Shown here in pieces: positions 45,913 to 56,081 of a stretch of DNA of 64,000 nt. Origin of the DNA: Burkholderia anthina (GTDB lineage: Bacteria > Pseudomonadota > Gammaproteobacteria > Burkholderiales > Burkholderiaceae); NCBI RefSeq assembly GCF_902498995.1, contig NZ_CABVLY010000025.1, positions 1 to 64,000 of the forward strand, given 5' to 3'. Position 1 is the first letter of the stretch; every line of letters begins with the position of its first letter. A program made the translations under genes and the position numbers. Below the pieces are notes generated by a model. That model was not told where the DNA came from. It saw nothing but the letters and a program-made list of their open reading frames with translations, and ran no database searches.

Positions 45913-45988
45913 CGGATCGGCGGGCCGGGCGGCGCACGGCATGGTTGCCGCGCCCGGCGGACCCGCCACCTACACGGGAGAGCAGGCC

Positions 45989-46198
45989 ATGAAATGGACC
46001 GATTCGCGCGAGGTCGCCATCGCGCTTGCAGACAAGCATCCGGACATCGATCCGCAGCGGATCAATTTCGTCGACCTGCGCCAATGGGTGATCGAACTCG
46101 ACGGCTTCGACGACGATCCTTCCCACTCGGGCGAGAAGATTCTCGAGGCGATCCAGGCCCACTGGATCGACGAATCCGACTTCGACGACGAAGACTGA
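45989..46198 (+). CDS. iscX: Fe-S assembly protein IscX
   Basis: 69 residues, the normal IscX size. Very acidic; starts 'MKWTDSREVAIALADKHPDIDP' and ends 'WIDESDFDDED'. It binds IscS and iron and tunes cluster assembly. AGCAGG precedes the ATG. It is the last gene of the isc operon, closed by a strong terminator. Confidence 0.95.
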   Translation: MKWTDSREVAIALADKHPDIDPQRINFVDLRQWVIELDGFDDDPSHSGEKILEAIQAHWIDESDFDDED

Positions 46199-46240
46199 GA
46201 TTCGCGCCGGCATCGGCGCTCGTGCGGCTCCCGCAAAAAG

Positions 46241-46270
46241 AAAAGGCTCGTGATCTTCACGAGCCTTTTT
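46241..46270. terminator. Bidirectional terminator at the end of the isc operon
   Basis: 13-bp stem AAAAGGCTCGTGA / TCACGAGCCTTTT with 3-nt loop, T5 on the plus side and T4 on the minus side; shared with the convergent glycine-zipper gene. Confidence 0.92.
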
Positions 46271-46287
46271 CGTTGCCGCGCGGTGCG

Positions 46288-47013
46288 TCATGCGCCGACC
46301 AGCGTACCGTTCTCGATCCGCACGCGCTGGCCCTGGCCGAACGGCGGTGCGTTGTGGTACGTGAACGTGCGCGTCGCGCCGCTCTCCATCTGTACCTGCA
46401 CCTGATAGTCGGTTTCCGCGCGCACCTGCTTTTCGACCTGGTTGCCGGCCAGACCGCCGCCCAGTGCGCCGATGATCGTCATCGCGGTGCGGCCGTTGCC
46501 GTGACCGAACTGGTTGCCGAGCAGGCCGCCGGCCGCTGCGCCGCCGACCGCGCCGATCCCCGAGCTCTGGCCCGGCGTACGGCTCTCCGTGATCGCGACG
46601 ATCGTGCCGCAAGACTGGCAATACGTCGGCTGCGCGGGCGCGTACGGTTGCTGCGCATATTGCGGCGGCTGCGGCGCCGGCGTGTGGCGATGATGCGTTG
46701 CCACCGGGCGCGGCGCGGGCTTCGGTGCGGCCTGCGCGGCTGCCTTTTGCTGCGCGGCCAGCTCGGCTGCCTGCTGCTGTGCCTGAGCGGCGAGGGCAGT
46801 GCTGGCTGCCGCGGCCGTGTCGACGGCCGGCTGCGATGCGATCAGCGCGGCCTGGGTCTGGGTGGTGTTCTGTTCGTTGCTGCTGGCCTTCGGAAAGATG
46901 CCCGTGATCGCGGCTGTCGCGGCGAGGCTGGCGACGATGACGGCACCGGCGGCGGTGGCGACGAGCGGGTGGAGGCGTTGCTTTTGCGGTGTGGCTTGAT
47001 TCTGGTTGTCCAT
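46288..47013 (-). CDS. Glycine-zipper 2TM-domain protein
   Basis: 241 residues from the ATG at 47013 (GGAG 7 nt upstream). One N-terminal membrane segment (about 18-40), an Ala/Gln then Pro/His-rich periplasmic linker (50-130), then the glycine zipper 'GIGAVGGAAAGGLLGNQFG' and 'IIGALGGGLAGNQVE', and a beta-rich C-terminus like the Rickettsia 17-kDa antigen group. It is probably an envelope protein; the anchor looks like a signal anchor without a lipobox Cys. An in-frame upstream ATG (47154) would add a 47-residue charged leader and is less likely. Confidence 0.82.
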   Translation of the reverse strand: MDNQNQATPQKQRLHPLVATAAGAVIVASLAATAAITGIFPKASSNEQNTTQTQAALIASQPAVDTAAAASTALAAQAQQQAAELAAQQKAAAQAAPKPAPRPVATHHRHTPAPQPPQYAQQPYAPAQPTYCQSCGTIVAITESRTPGQSSGIGAVGGAAAGGLLGNQFGHGNGRTAMTIIGALGGGLAGNQVEKQVRAETDYQVQVQMESGATRTFTYHNAPPFGQGQRVRIENGTLVGA

Positions 47014-47362
47014 TTTTTTCTCCGGTGTCGACCCGGCCCCTGCACGTTGGCGTCGGGGCGGATCCCACGCGTCGGGATCGAGCAGACTCGGCGTTCCGGC
47101 GCTTCGTTCTGGTCCCGTGGTCATGCGTGGTGACGCAACGGGAGTGTCATCCACCGGGGAGGAGGGTACCGTATCAAGGTGTAACGAATTGCAGTGGCGC
47201 GCAGGCGATCGCGGCCGGGAAAACCCGGGGAAGGTCGTTGCGGCGTGAGAATAAAACGGGGAAGGATCGAAAGCCGGCGGGCGCCGGCAGGCGGGATTTA
47301 CGCGCGGTTACAAAGCCGACGCGTGCGCGCCACGAGGCGCGGCGCACACGCGGGTCAGGCCG
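47014..47362. other. Intergenic region between lysS and the glycine-zipper gene
   Basis: 349 bp. Just downstream of lysS is an imperfect GC-rich hairpin (about 47319-47350), possibly ending the lysS transcript. I see no convincing promoter, gene or conserved RNA here. Confidence 0.35.
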
Positions 47363-48889
47363 TCAGTCTTCGCGGCGCAGGTGCGGGAACAGCAGCACGT
47401 CGCGGATCGTCGGGCTGTCGGTCAGCAGCATCACGAGACGGTCGATGCCGATCCCGCAGCCGCCCGTCGGAGGCATCCCGTGTTCGAGCGCGCGGATGTA
47501 GTCGGCGTCGAAGAACATCGCTTCCTCGTCGCCCGCATCCTTCTGCTCGACCTGCTTCTTGAAGCGCGCAGCCTGGTCTTCCGGATCGTTCAGCTCCGAG
47601 AAGCCGTTCGCGATCTCGCGGCCGGTCATGAACAGCTCGAAACGCTCGGTGATGCCCGGCACCGTGTCCGATGCGCGCGCGAGCGGCGACACCTCGACCG
47701 GGTAGTCGATGATGTAGGTCGGCTCCCACAGCTGCGCTTCGGCCGTTTCCTCGAACAGCGCGAGCTGCAGTGCGCCGATGCCGGCGTTCAGGAAGGCCGG
47801 TTGCGACACGTCGACGCCCAGGCGCTTCAGTTCGGTGCGCAGGAACGCGTCGTCCGACAGCTGGCCGTCGGTGTACTGCGGCGCGTATTTCTGGATCGCC
47901 TGCGTGATCGTCAGGCGGTGGAACGGCTTCGCGAGGTCGAGCTCGCGGCCCTGGTACTGGATCGTCGCGGTGCCGAGCGCATCGATCGCCGCCTGGCGGA
48001 TCAGTTGCTCGGTGAAGTCCATCAGCCAGCGGTAATCGGTGTACGCGGCATAGAACTCCATCATCGTGAATTCCGGGTTGTGGCGCGGCGACACGCCTTC
48101 GTTCCGGAAGTTGCGGTTGATCTCGAACACGCGTTCGAAGCCGCCGACGATCAGGCGCTTCAGGTACAGCTCCGGCGCGATGCGCAGGAACATCTGCATG
48201 TCGAGCGCGTTGTGATGCGTGACGAACGGCTTGGCCGCCGCGCCGCCCGGGATCGGGTGCAGCATCGGCGTTTCGACTTCCATGAACTCGGCGTTGTCCA
48301 TGAATTTGCGGATCGACGCGATCGTGCGGGTACGCGCGCGGAACGTGTCGCGCGTTTCCGGCGTGACGATCAGGTCGACGTAGCGCTGGCGATAACGCAT
48401 TTCCTGGTCGGCGAGGCCGTGGAACTTGTCCGGCAGCGGCCGCAGCGCCTTCGACAGCAGACGCAGTTCCTTGCACTGGACCGACAGCTCGCCCTTGTTG
48501 GTGCGGAACAGCACGCCGCGCGCGGCGACGATGTCGCCGAGATCCCACTTCTTGAATGCGTCGTAGGTTTCCGCGCCGACGTCGTTCGGCGTCACGAAGA
48601 ACTGGATCTGGCCCGAGCCGTCCTGCACCGTCGCGAAGCTCGCCTTGCCCATCACGCGCTTGAGCATCATGCGGCCGGCGACCGATACCTCGACCTGCTC
48701 GGCTTCGAGCGCGGCCTTGTCCGAGTCGGCGAATTTCACCTGGAGATCGGCGGCGTGATGCGTCGGCCGGAAATCGTTCGGATAGGCGACGCCTTGCTCG
48801 CGCAACGCGCGCAGCTTCTCGCGGCGCTCGGCGATGATCTGGTTTTCGTCCGCCGCGACGGCGGGCTGCGTTTGAGTCGGTTCGGTCAT
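47363..48889 (-). CDS. lysS: Lysyl-tRNA synthetase, class II
   Basis: 508 residues. OB-fold anticodon-binding domain (about 60-175, '[31 protein letters not shown]') and class II catalytic core with motif 1 near '[15 protein letters not shown]', motif 2 '[20 protein letters not shown]', and motif 3 '[14 protein letters not shown]'. It charges tRNA-Lys in the cytoplasm. The ATG at 48889 is the only reasonable start; the frame is open upstream only as shadow of prfB. It lies 83 bp downstream of prfB, the same prfB-lysS pairing as in E. coli. Confidence 0.97.
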   Translation of the reverse strand: MTEPTQTQPAVAADENQIIAERREKLRALREQGVAYPNDFRPTHHAADLQVKFADSDKAALEAEQVEVSVAGRMMLKRVMGKASFATVQDGSGQIQFFVTPNDVGAETYDAFKKWDLGDIVAARGVLFRTNKGELSVQCKELRLLSKALRPLPDKFHGLADQEMRYRQRYVDLIVTPETRDTFRARTRTIASIRKFMDNAEFMEVETPMLHPIPGGAAAKPFVTHHNALDMQMFLRIAPELYLKRLIVGGFERVFEINRNFRNEGVSPRHNPEFTMMEFYAAYTDYRWLMDFTEQLIRQAAIDALGTATIQYQGRELDLAKPFHRLTITQAIQKYAPQYTDGQLSDDAFLRTELKRLGVDVSQPAFLNAGIGALQLALFEETAEAQLWEPTYIIDYPVEVSPLARASDTVPGITERFELFMTGREIANGFSELNDPEDQAARFKKQVEQKDAGDEEAMFFDADYIRALEHGMPPTGGCGIGIDRLVMLLTDSPTIRDVLLFPHLRRED

Positions 48890-48972
48890 GATGGTCGGAA
48901 TTCGGAGTGGGTGCGGCAACGCCAACGGGAAGGGCAAGGACGGCGCGGCCTGGACGGGCCGCACTGCGGCGC

Positions 48973-50077
48973 TTACACGCCCTGTTTGAGGCTCGCGCTG
49001 ATGAAGTCGTCGAGATCGCCGTCGAGCACGGCTCGTGTATTGCTCATTTCGACGTTCGTGCGCAGGTCCTTCACGCGGCTCTGGTCGAGCACGTACGAGC
49101 GGATCTGATGGCCCCAGCCCACATCGGTCTTGCTCGATTCGAGCTTGTCCTGCTCGGCCTGGCGCTTGCGCATTTCGGCTTCGTACAGGCGCGATTTCAG
49201 CATCGCCATCGCTTCGGCGCGGTTGCGGTGCTGCGAGCGGTCGTTCTGGCACTGCACGACGATGCCGGTCGGCATGTGCGTGATCCGCACGGCCGAGTCG
49301 GTCTTGTTGATGTGCTGGCCGCCCGCGCCCGATGCGCGGTACGTGTCGATGCGCAGGTCGGCCGGGTTGACCTCGACCTCGATCGAGTCGTCGATTTCCG
49401 GATACACGAACACCGACGAGAACGACGTGTGGCGGCCGCCCGACGAGTCGAACGGCGACTTGCGCACGAGGCGGTGGATGCCCGTTTCGGTGCGCAGGAA
49501 GCCGTAAGCGTATTCGCCCGTGACCTTGACCGTCGCGTTCTTGATGCCGGCGACGTCGCCGTCGGACTCTTCGAGCACTTCGGCCTTGAAGCCCTTGCGT
49601 TCGCAGTAGCGCAGGTACTGGCGCAGCAGCATCGACGCCCAGTCGCACGCCTCGGTGCCGCCGGCGCCGGCCTGGATGTCGATGAAGCAGTTGTTCGGAT
49701 CGGCCGGGTTCGAGAACATCCGGCGGAATTCGATGTCGCCGACGCGCGCTTCGAGCTTCTTCGCGTCGTCTTCGGACGCGACGAGGGTGTCTTCGTCGCC
49801 TTCCTCGCGTGCCAGCTCGAACAGGTCGAGCGCATCGCGCAGGTCGCTATCGAGCACCGTCAGCGTCGAGACGACGCCTTCGAGCAGCTTCTTCTCGCGG
49901 CCGAGCGCCTGGGCGTTCTTCGAATCGTTCCAGACGTTCGGGTCTTCGAGTTCCTTGTTGACTTCGGTCAGACGCGCAGCTTTGGCGTCGTAGTCAAAGA
50001 TACCCCCGAAGCTCGCCCGCGCGATTGCGCAGGTCGAGCAGGGAGCTTTCGATCGCGTTGAGACGTTCCGCTTCCAT
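48973..50077 (-). CDS. prfB: Peptide chain release factor 2, with programmed +1 frameshift
   Basis: 367 residues after ribosomal slippage. The first frame starts at 50077 and reads 27 codons to an in-frame TGA (49994-49996) in the context GGGGGTATCTTTGAC; shifting +1 at CTT gives GAC and continues to the stop at 48973. The downstream part carries the codon-recognition SPF tripeptide ([12 protein letters not shown]) and the catalytic GGQ ([12 protein letters not shown]). RF2 ends translation at UGA and UAA. Any annotation starting at the internal ATG (49857) would lose 73 residues. It is in a minus-strand group with recJ and lysS. Confidence 0.97.
49994..50010 (-). other. Programmed +1 frameshift site of prfB
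   Basis: Minus strand: an SD-like GGGGG, then TATCTT, then TGA C. Spacing equals that of the E. coli site. Low RF2 lets ribosomes slip at CTT, so RF2 autoregulates its synthesis. Confidence 0.96.
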
Positions 50078-50230
50078 GATCGTTCGCTTTTCTTGCTTCG
50101 TAAAAAAGCGGAATTATAGCCGATCGGCGGGGTTTCCCGGTGACGCGGACTGTGCCGGCATGCATGCCGCAGCCCCGTCCGGCGCGGCGCGCATGCGCTT
50201 TGCGCGGGCCTTGGGCCGCCGCGCCGGCGT

Positions 50231-51928
50231 TCAGCCGGCCGCGTGCTCGACGATCAGCTGGACGCGCGTCACGCCGTTCCACGTGTCGGCCACGAGGCGG
50301 TACGCGATCAGGGCGCTCGCCGGCAGCGGCTCGGTGTGGTTGAACCAGATCGCGTTGAAGCGCTGGCGCCCGCGCGCCAGTTGCAGCTTCAGGTGCTTTT
50401 CCTTCACGAGCGACTGCGACACGACGTCGAATTCGCCGGAGAAAAGCGGGGCCGGAAAGCCCTGGCCCCACACGGCCTCGTCGAGCAGCCCGACGAACTG
50501 CGGCGTGAAATACGCTTCCTCGAGTTCGCCGTCGGTCTCGATCACGCGCGCGAGCGCATCGTCGGACAGCCACTCGCGCGCGACCGCCTCGAACGCGGCC
50601 GCGAAGCGCGGCACGTTGTCGGTGTCGAGCGTGAGGCCGGCCGCCATCGCGTGGCCGCCGAATGCGACGATCAGGTCGGGCTCGCGCTTCGACACGAGAT
50701 CGAGCGCATCGCGCAGGTGGAACCCGGGAATCGACCGGCCCGAGCCCTTGACCCGCGTGCCGGCTTCGTCCGCGTGCGCGAACGTGAACGACGGGCGGTG
50801 GAATTTCTCCTTGAGCCGGCCGGCGACGATCCCGATCACGCCCTGGTGCCATTCGGGATTGAACAGCGTGATGGTGCACGCGTCGGCCGGGTCGACGTCG
50901 GCGAGATCGGCGAGCGCCTGCTGCTGCATGCCGGCCTCGATCTCGCGGCGCTCGCGGTTCATCACGTCGAGCTGCTGCGCGAGGTCCCACGCACGGCCGA
51001 TGTCGTCGGTGATCAGGCACTCGATGCCGAGCGACATGTCGGAGAGCCGTCCGGCGGCGTTCAGGCGCGGGCCGAGGCCGAAGCCGAGATCGAAGCCCGA
51101 TGCGGTGCGCGCCTCGCGGGCGGCGGCGCGGAACAGCGCGGCGATGCCCGGCTGCATGCGGCCGTTGCGGATACGCTGCAGCCCCTGCGCGACGAGCACC
51201 CGGTTGTTGCCGTCGAGCCGCACGACGTCGGCGACGGTGCCGAGCGCGACGAGGTCGAGCAGCCCGTCCAGACGCGGCTCGGCCTCCTTGCTCGCGAACG
51301 CGCCGCGACGGCGCAGTTCGGCGCGCAGCGCGAGCAGCACGTAGAACATCACGCCGACCCCGGCGAGGTGCTTGCTCGGGAACGCGCAGCCGGGCTGGTT
51401 CGGGTTGACGATCGCGCGCGCGGCGGGCAGTGCATCGCCGGGCAGGTGGTGGTCGGTCACGAGCACGTCGATGCCGCGCGCATTCGCGGCTTCGACGCCC
51501 GTGACGCTCGCGATCCCGTTGTCGACGGTAATCAGCAGGTCGGGCTTGCGTGCGGCCGCGAGTTCGACGATCTCGGGCGTGAGCCCGTAGCCGTATTCGA
51601 AGCGGTTCGGCACGAGATAGTCGATCTGCGCGCCGAACATCCGCAGGCCGCGCACCGCGACCGCGCAGGCCGTCGCGCCGTCGCAGTCGTAGTCGGCGAC
51701 GACGAGCAGGCGCCGCTTGTCGGCGATCGCGTCGGCGAGCAGCGAAGCGGCGTCCGCGCAGCCCTTCAGTTCGGTGGGCGGGACGAGGCGCGCGAGCGCC
51801 GTTTCGATGTCGGCCGGCGACTGCACGCCGCGCGACGCGTACAGGCGTGCGAGGACGGGGTGCAGGCCGTGGCGCGCGAGCGCTTCTGCGTCGGCGGGGG
51901 CGACGGGGCGGGTAACGATCCGGGTCAT
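50231..51928 (-). CDS. recJ: Single-stranded-DNA-specific 5'-3' exonuclease RecJ
   Basis: 565 residues. DHH-family nuclease motifs: '[12 protein letters not shown]' (motif I), 'VDNGIAS', 'VTDHHLPGD' (DHH motif), then the DHHA1 domain with '[10 protein letters not shown]' and a C-terminal OB-fold. It acts in RecFOR recombination, mismatch and base-excision repair. The start is 10 bp downstream of the stop of the RpfE-like gene, so the two are cotranscribed. prfB begins 153 bp downstream of its stop. Confidence 0.96.
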   Translation of the reverse strand: MTRIVTRPVAPADAEALARHGLHPVLARLYASRGVQSPADIETALARLVPPTELKGCADAASLLADAIADKRRLLVVADYDCDGATACAVAVRGLRMFGAQIDYLVPNRFEYGYGLTPEIVELAAARKPDLLITVDNGIASVTGVEAANARGIDVLVTDHHLPGDALPAARAIVNPNQPGCAFPSKHLAGVGVMFYVLLALRAELRRRGAFASKEAEPRLDGLLDLVALGTVADVVRLDGNNRVLVAQGLQRIRNGRMQPGIAALFRAAAREARTASGFDLGFGLGPRLNAAGRLSDMSLGIECLITDDIGRAWDLAQQLDVMNRERREIEAGMQQQALADLADVDPADACTITLFNPEWHQGVIGIVAGRLKEKFHRPSFTFAHADEAGTRVKGSGRSIPGFHLRDALDLVSKREPDLIVAFGGHAMAAGLTLDTDNVPRFAAAFEAVAREWLSDDALARVIETDGELEEAYFTPQFVGLLDEAVWGQGFPAPLFSGEFDVVSQSLVKEKHLKLQLARGRQRFNAIWFNHTEPLPASALIAYRLVADTWNGVTRVQLIVEHAAG

Positions 51929-51938
51929 ACAGGTCTGG

Positions 51939-53003
51939 TTATTCGAACAGGGACGCCAGCGCGCGGCGGCGCCAGAACTTGCGCAGGTCGCCGCGCGTCG
52001 CGTGCAGCGTCACGGAGCTCGTGTCGCCGCACAGCGTGAAATCGACGCTCGCCAGCTCGCCGTGCTGCAGCGCGGCCAGCGCCGGCGCGAACCAGTCGCG
52101 CTCGAGCGCGGCGAGCGTGTCGTGCCAGCGCGCCCAGTCCTGTTCGATGAACGGGGTGGTCAGCGCCGGCAACTCGACGAGCGTCGCACCGGCGGCGGCG
52201 GGCAGCGCGCCGAACGCGGCCGGCGGCGCACCCGTGTCGGCTTGCGCCGCGCGCGCGAGGCCGAGCGCCGCGGGCGACGCGGACAGCACGCGCCCGAACG
52301 GTTTGCCGACCGGCTTCAGCGTGCCTTGCGCGTGGAACCAGATCGTATTGACGGCGGGCAGGCCGCGCGCCTCGCGGGCTTCGTTGACCGGATGCTGGAA
52401 CCAGGCCATCTGCACCTCGTTCTGCAGCTTCATCCACATCCGCGAGCGTTCGCCGGTGTGTGCCTCGTGCGGCAGCCAGATCTCGATGTTGCGGCCGCTG
52501 GCGCGCAGCGGCGCGGCGCCGGCGAGGCGGGCGAGCTGTTCGCTCGACAGATACCAGCGCGACGGCTGCGGCGCTTCGAGCCGCACGCCGAGCTCCTCGA
52601 TCAGCGGCCGCGCGACGGCCAGCAACGCGGCCGCGTCGCCGTCGTCGAGCGCGAGGCTCGACGGATCGACGAGCACGAGGTGATCGTGCGCGATTTCGAC
52701 GTGCACGGGTTCCACGCAGGCCCAGGCCTGCGTGCCCGGGTCGCCGCCGTCCGCCAGCAGCATGTAGGGCGCGAGCGGCGCTTCGTCGGCGGCGTTGCCC
52801 TGGGTCGCGCCGAACTGGCGGGCCAGCCAGCGCTCGTGCGGCAGCGTGCGCTGGAAGTCTTCGCCGGTCACGCGCTCGACGAGGCTCGCGCGGGCGAGCA
52901 ACTTTTCGAGCGCGGGACTGTCCAGGGTGTGCAGGGACGAGGCCGCATCGGCCGCCGACGGCAGCGCGAACGGAACGAGAAAATGGAGGCGTCGGTCGTG
53001 CAT
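51939..53003 (-). CDS. RpfE-type conserved protein (phosphoglycerate-mutase-like)
   Basis: 354 residues from the ATG at 53003; another ATG four codons earlier (53015) is possible and neither has a good ribosome site. It begins 'HDRRLHFLVPFALPS'. The family is often annotated 'regulatory protein, RpfE type' or as a remote relative of cofactor-independent phosphoglycerate mutase; the regulatory label comes from Xanthomonas and is not a demonstrated activity. Features: 'WACVEPVHVEIAHDHLVL', 'RSRMWMKLQNEVQMAWFQHPVNEAREARG'. No signal peptide. It is upstream of and probably cotranscribed with recJ, and divergent from lolC. Confidence 0.7.
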   Translation of the reverse strand: MHDRRLHFLVPFALPSAADAASSLHTLDSPALEKLLARASLVERVTGEDFQRTLPHERWLARQFGATQGNAADEAPLAPYMLLADGGDPGTQAWACVEPVHVEIAHDHLVLVDPSSLALDDGDAAALLAVARPLIEELGVRLEAPQPSRWYLSSEQLARLAGAAPLRASGRNIEIWLPHEAHTGERSRMWMKLQNEVQMAWFQHPVNEAREARGLPAVNTIWFHAQGTLKPVGKPFGRVLSASPAALGLARAAQADTGAPPAAFGALPAAAGATLVELPALTTPFIEQDWARWHDTLAALERDWFAPALAALQHGELASVDFTLCGDTSSVTLHATRGDLRKFWRRRALASLFE

Positions 53004-53037
53004 GATGGTGCGCATTGTATGGCAAACTGCGCGCGTG

Positions 53038-53060
53038 ATCGGGCCGGCTGACGGCCCGAT
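53038..53060. other. Hairpin in the lolC leader
   Basis: ATCGGGCCG-GCTGA-CGGCCCGAT, perfect 9-bp stem, 107 bp before the lolC start. It could be a regulatory or stability element in the 5' leader; no T run. Confidence 0.4.
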
Positions 53061-53166
53061 TGCGTCCGGCGACCGTTTTTTCGACCGCGCCCGGCCGGCG
53101 GGGCGCCGCCGGACGGCGGTCCGGCCGCGGGCCGCTTCCCCGCCGTAACCAGCAGAAAGGATTCGC

Positions 53167-54420
53167 TTGAAACTTCCGTACGAATGGCAGATCGGCTGGC
53201 GCTACACGCGCGCCGGCAAACGCACGACCGGCAACGGCTTCATTTCCTTCATCGCCCTCGTTTCGATGCTCGGGATCGCGCTCGGCGTCGCGGCGCTGAT
53301 CGTCGTGCTGTCGGTGATGAACGGCTTCCAGAAGGAGGTGCGCGACCGCATGCTGTCGGTGCTCGCGCACGTCGAGGTGTTCTCGCCGACCGGCTCGATG
53401 CCCGACTGGCAACTGACCGCGCAGGAAGCGCGCCGCAATCACGAGGTGATCGGCGCGGCGCCGTACGTCGACGCGCAGGCGCTGCTCACGCGCCAGGACG
53501 CGGTGAGCGGCGTGATGCTGCGCGGCGTCGAGCCGTCGCTCGAGCCGCAGGTGTCGGACATCGGCAAGGACATGAAGGCGGGCCAGTTGAGCGCGCTCGT
53601 ACCCGGCCAGTTCGGCATCGTGCTCGGCGACGCGCTCGCCGGCAACCTCGGCGTGACGGTCGGCGACAAGGTCACGCTCGTCGCGCCCGAAGGCACGATC
53701 ACGCCGGCCGGCATGATGCCGCGGCTCAAGCAGTTCACGGTCGTCGGCGTGTTCGAGTCGGGCCACTACGAATACGACAGCACGCTCGCGATGATCAACA
53801 TCCGCGACGCGGAGGCGCTGTTCCGGATGACGGCGCCGACCGGCGTGCGGCTGCGGCTTACCGACATGCAGAAGGCGCCGCAGGTCGCGGTCGAACTGTC
53901 GCATACGCTGTCGGGCAGCCTGTACATCCGCGACTGGACCCAACAGAACAAGACGTGGTTCTCGGCCGTGCAGATCGAGAAGCGGATGATGTTCATCATC
54001 CTCACGCTGATCATCGCGGTGGCCGCATTCAACCTCGTGTCGTCGCTCGTGATGACCGTGACCAACAAGCAGGCCGACATCGCGATCCTGCGCACGCTCG
54101 GCGCGCAGCCGGGCTCGATCATGAAGATCTTCGTCGTGCAGGGCGTGACGATCGGCTTCGTCGGCACCGCGACGGGCGTCGCGCTCGGCTGCCTGATCGC
54201 GTGGAGCATTCCGTGGCTGATCCCGATGATCGAGCATCTGTTCGGCGTGCAGTTCCTGCCGCCGTCGGTGTACTTCATCAGCGAGCTGCCGTCCGAGCTC
54301 GTCGCGAGCGACGTGATCAGGATCGGCCTCATCGCGTTCGCGCTGTCGGCCGTCGCGACGCTCTATCCGAGCTGGCGCGGCGCGAAGGTGAAGCCGGCGG
54401 AGGCGCTCCGCTATGAATGA
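53167..54420 (+). CDS. lolC: Lipoprotein-releasing ABC transporter permease LolC/E
   Basis: 417 residues, starting at TTG (AAAGGA 6 nt upstream; no closer ATG gives the conserved '[13 protein letters not shown]' N-terminus). Four membrane segments (about 25-50, 275-300, 315-345, 375-400) and a large periplasmic domain (about 50-270) after the first, the MacB/FtsX-type layout. '[17 protein letters not shown]' is a LolC/E signature. With LolD it extracts outer-membrane lipoproteins from the inner membrane to LolA. A single LolC/E-type permease is seen here, so it may act as a homodimer (LolF-like). Confidence 0.94.
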   Translation: MKLPYEWQIGWRYTRAGKRTTGNGFISFIALVSMLGIALGVAALIVVLSVMNGFQKEVRDRMLSVLAHVEVFSPTGSMPDWQLTAQEARRNHEVIGAAPYVDAQALLTRQDAVSGVMLRGVEPSLEPQVSDIGKDMKAGQLSALVPGQFGIVLGDALAGNLGVTVGDKVTLVAPEGTITPAGMMPRLKQFTVVGVFESGHYEYDSTLAMINIRDAEALFRMTAPTGVRLRLTDMQKAPQVAVELSHTLSGSLYIRDWTQQNKTWFSAVQIEKRMMFIILTLIIAVAAFNLVSSLVMTVTNKQADIAILRTLGAQPGSIMKIFVVQGVTIGFVGTATGVALGCLIAWSIPWLIPMIEHLFGVQFLPPSVYFISELPSELVASDVIRIGLIAFALSAVATLYPSWRGAKVKPAEALRYE

Positions 54421-55171
54421 CCGCGCGACCGCGTTCGCGGACTCACGACAACCCATCAGACAGGATTCGGCAGGTATGCAGGAATACGTGCTTCAGGCGC
54501 GCGGGATCACGAAGGCGTTCGTGCAGGGCGGCTTCAACGTGCAGGTGCTCAACAACACCGAGCTGACGGTGCGGCGCGGCGAGAAGCTCGCGGTGGTGGG
54601 CGCGTCCGGCTCGGGCAAGAGCACGCTGCTGCACGTGCTGGGTGGCCTCGACGAACCGAGCGCGGGCGAGGTGTCGCTGCTCGGCAAGCCGTTTACGCAG
54701 CTCGCCGAGCGCGAGCGCAACGAGCTGCGCAATCACGCGCTCGGCTTCGTCTACCAGTTCCATCACCTGTTGCCGGAATTCACCGCGCTCGACAACGTCG
54801 CGATGCCGCTGCGCATCCGCCGGATGACCACCGAGGACGCGCGCGAGCAGGCACAGGCGATGCTCGAGCGTGTCGGTCTCGGCCCGCGTGCGAAACACCG
54901 GCCGGGCGAACTGTCAGGCGGCGAACGCCAGCGTGTCGCGATCGCGCGCGCACTGGTGACGAAGCCGGCGTGCGTACTCGCCGACGAACCGACCGGGAAC
55001 CTCGACGGCGGGACGGCCGATACGGTGTTCAACCTGATGCTCGAATTGTCCGAGACGCTCGAAACGAGTTTCGTGATCGTCACGCACGATCCCGAGCTCG
55101 CCGCGCGCTGCGACCGCATCATGCGCCTGCGCGACGGCGTGCTGTACGAGGAGCCGGCGCTGCCGGTGTAA
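54413..55171 (+). CDS. lolD: Lipoprotein-releasing ABC transporter ATPase LolD
   Basis: 252 residues from the ATG that overlaps the lolC end by 8 bp; an internal ATG (54476, product [10 protein letters not shown]) also fits and would give 231 residues, closer to E. coli. Walker [11 protein letters not shown]-loop '[17 protein letters not shown]' with the LolD-specific signature, ABC signature LSGGERQR, Walker B '[13 protein letters not shown]', H-loop 'VTHD'. It powers lipoprotein release. Translation is coupled to lolC. Confidence 0.95.
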   Translation: MNDRATAFADSRQPIRQDSAGMQEYVLQARGITKAFVQGGFNVQVLNNTELTVRRGEKLAVVGASGSGKSTLLHVLGGLDEPSAGEVSLLGKPFTQLAERERNELRNHALGFVYQFHHLLPEFTALDNVAMPLRIRRMTTEDAREQAQAMLERVGLGPRAKHRPGELSGGERQRVAIARALVTKPACVLADEPTGNLDGGTADTVFNLMLELSETLETSFVIVTHDPELAARCDRIMRLRDGVLYEEPALPV

Positions 55172-55235
55172 ACGAACGTCCGCGCCGGGCTGCCGGTTGG
55201 TTCCGGCGCGGCAACCCGGGCGCAGGAAAGCCGAC

Positions 55236-56024
55236 ATGTGGATCGATACGCATTGCCATCTCGATGCCGCCGAATTCGACGCCGACCGCGACGCGGTCGC
55301 GCAGGCGGCGCGCGCGGCCGGCGTGTCGCGCATCGTGATCCCGAGCGTCGGGCGCGACAATTTCACGACGGTGCGCGAGCTGGCGCAGCGCACGCCGGGC
55401 GCGGTTTATGCGCTCGGCATCCATCCGATGTTCACGCCGCATGCGCGCGACGCGGATCTCGACCGGCTGCGCATGGAGATCGAGGCGAGCATCGACGATC
55501 CGCGCTTCGTCGCGATCGGCGAAATCGGTCTCGACTACTTCGTGCCGGGCCTCGACGAAGGCCGGCAGCAATTCTTCTATCAGGGGCAGCTCAAGCTCGC
55601 GCGCGAATTCGACTTGCCGGTGCTGTGCCACGTGCGCAAGTCGCAGGACCGCGTGCTCGCCGGGCTGCGCCGCTTCGGCGTGCGGCGCGGCATCGCGCAT
55701 GCGTTCAACGGCAGTTTCCAGCAGGCCGATGCGTATCTCGCGCAAGGGCTGCATCTCGGCTTCGGCGGCAACGTGACCTTCGCGCGCGCGTTGCAGATTC
55801 GCCGGCTCGCGACGCAATTGCCGGCCGAATCGATCGTCGTCGAGACGGACGCACCCGACATCGCGCCCGAATGGGCGTACAAGTCCCGCAACGCGCCCGA
55901 CCAGGTGCCGCGCATCGGCGAAGTGCTCGCCGAACTGCGCGGGACCGACGCGCACGCCCTGTCCCTATCCACAACGGCTAACGCGCTCGCCGCGCTGCCG
56001 CGCCTCGCGCTTTCGTCCGCATAA
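55236..56024 (+). CDS. TatD-family metal-dependent hydrolase/DNase
   Basis: 262 residues. The TIM-barrel amidohydrolase fold has metal ligands in 'DTHCHLD' (4-10), 'AIGEIGLDYF', 'LCHVRKSQD', 'IAHAFNGSFQQA' and 'VVETDAPDIAPEW'. Family members are 3'-5' DNA/RNA exonucleases; E. coli has three paralogues (TatD, YcfH, YjjV), and this one resembles YjjV by its short length and 'HAFNGS' segment, though I cannot be sure. AGGAAAG precedes the ATG. It lies 64 bp after lolD. Confidence 0.9.
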   Translation: MWIDTHCHLDAAEFDADRDAVAQAARAAGVSRIVIPSVGRDNFTTVRELAQRTPGAVYALGIHPMFTPHARDADLDRLRMEIEASIDDPRFVAIGEIGLDYFVPGLDEGRQQFFYQGQLKLAREFDLPVLCHVRKSQDRVLAGLRRFGVRRGIAHAFNGSFQQADAYLAQGLHLGFGGNVTFARALQIRRLATQLPAESIVVETDAPDIAPEWAYKSRNAPDQVPRIGEVLAELRGTDAHALSLSTTANALAALPRLALSSA

Positions 56025-56081
56025 TCGTTGCCGGCAGGCGCCGGATTGGCAACGGCGGCGCCGAATGGACGAGGAGGCGCG

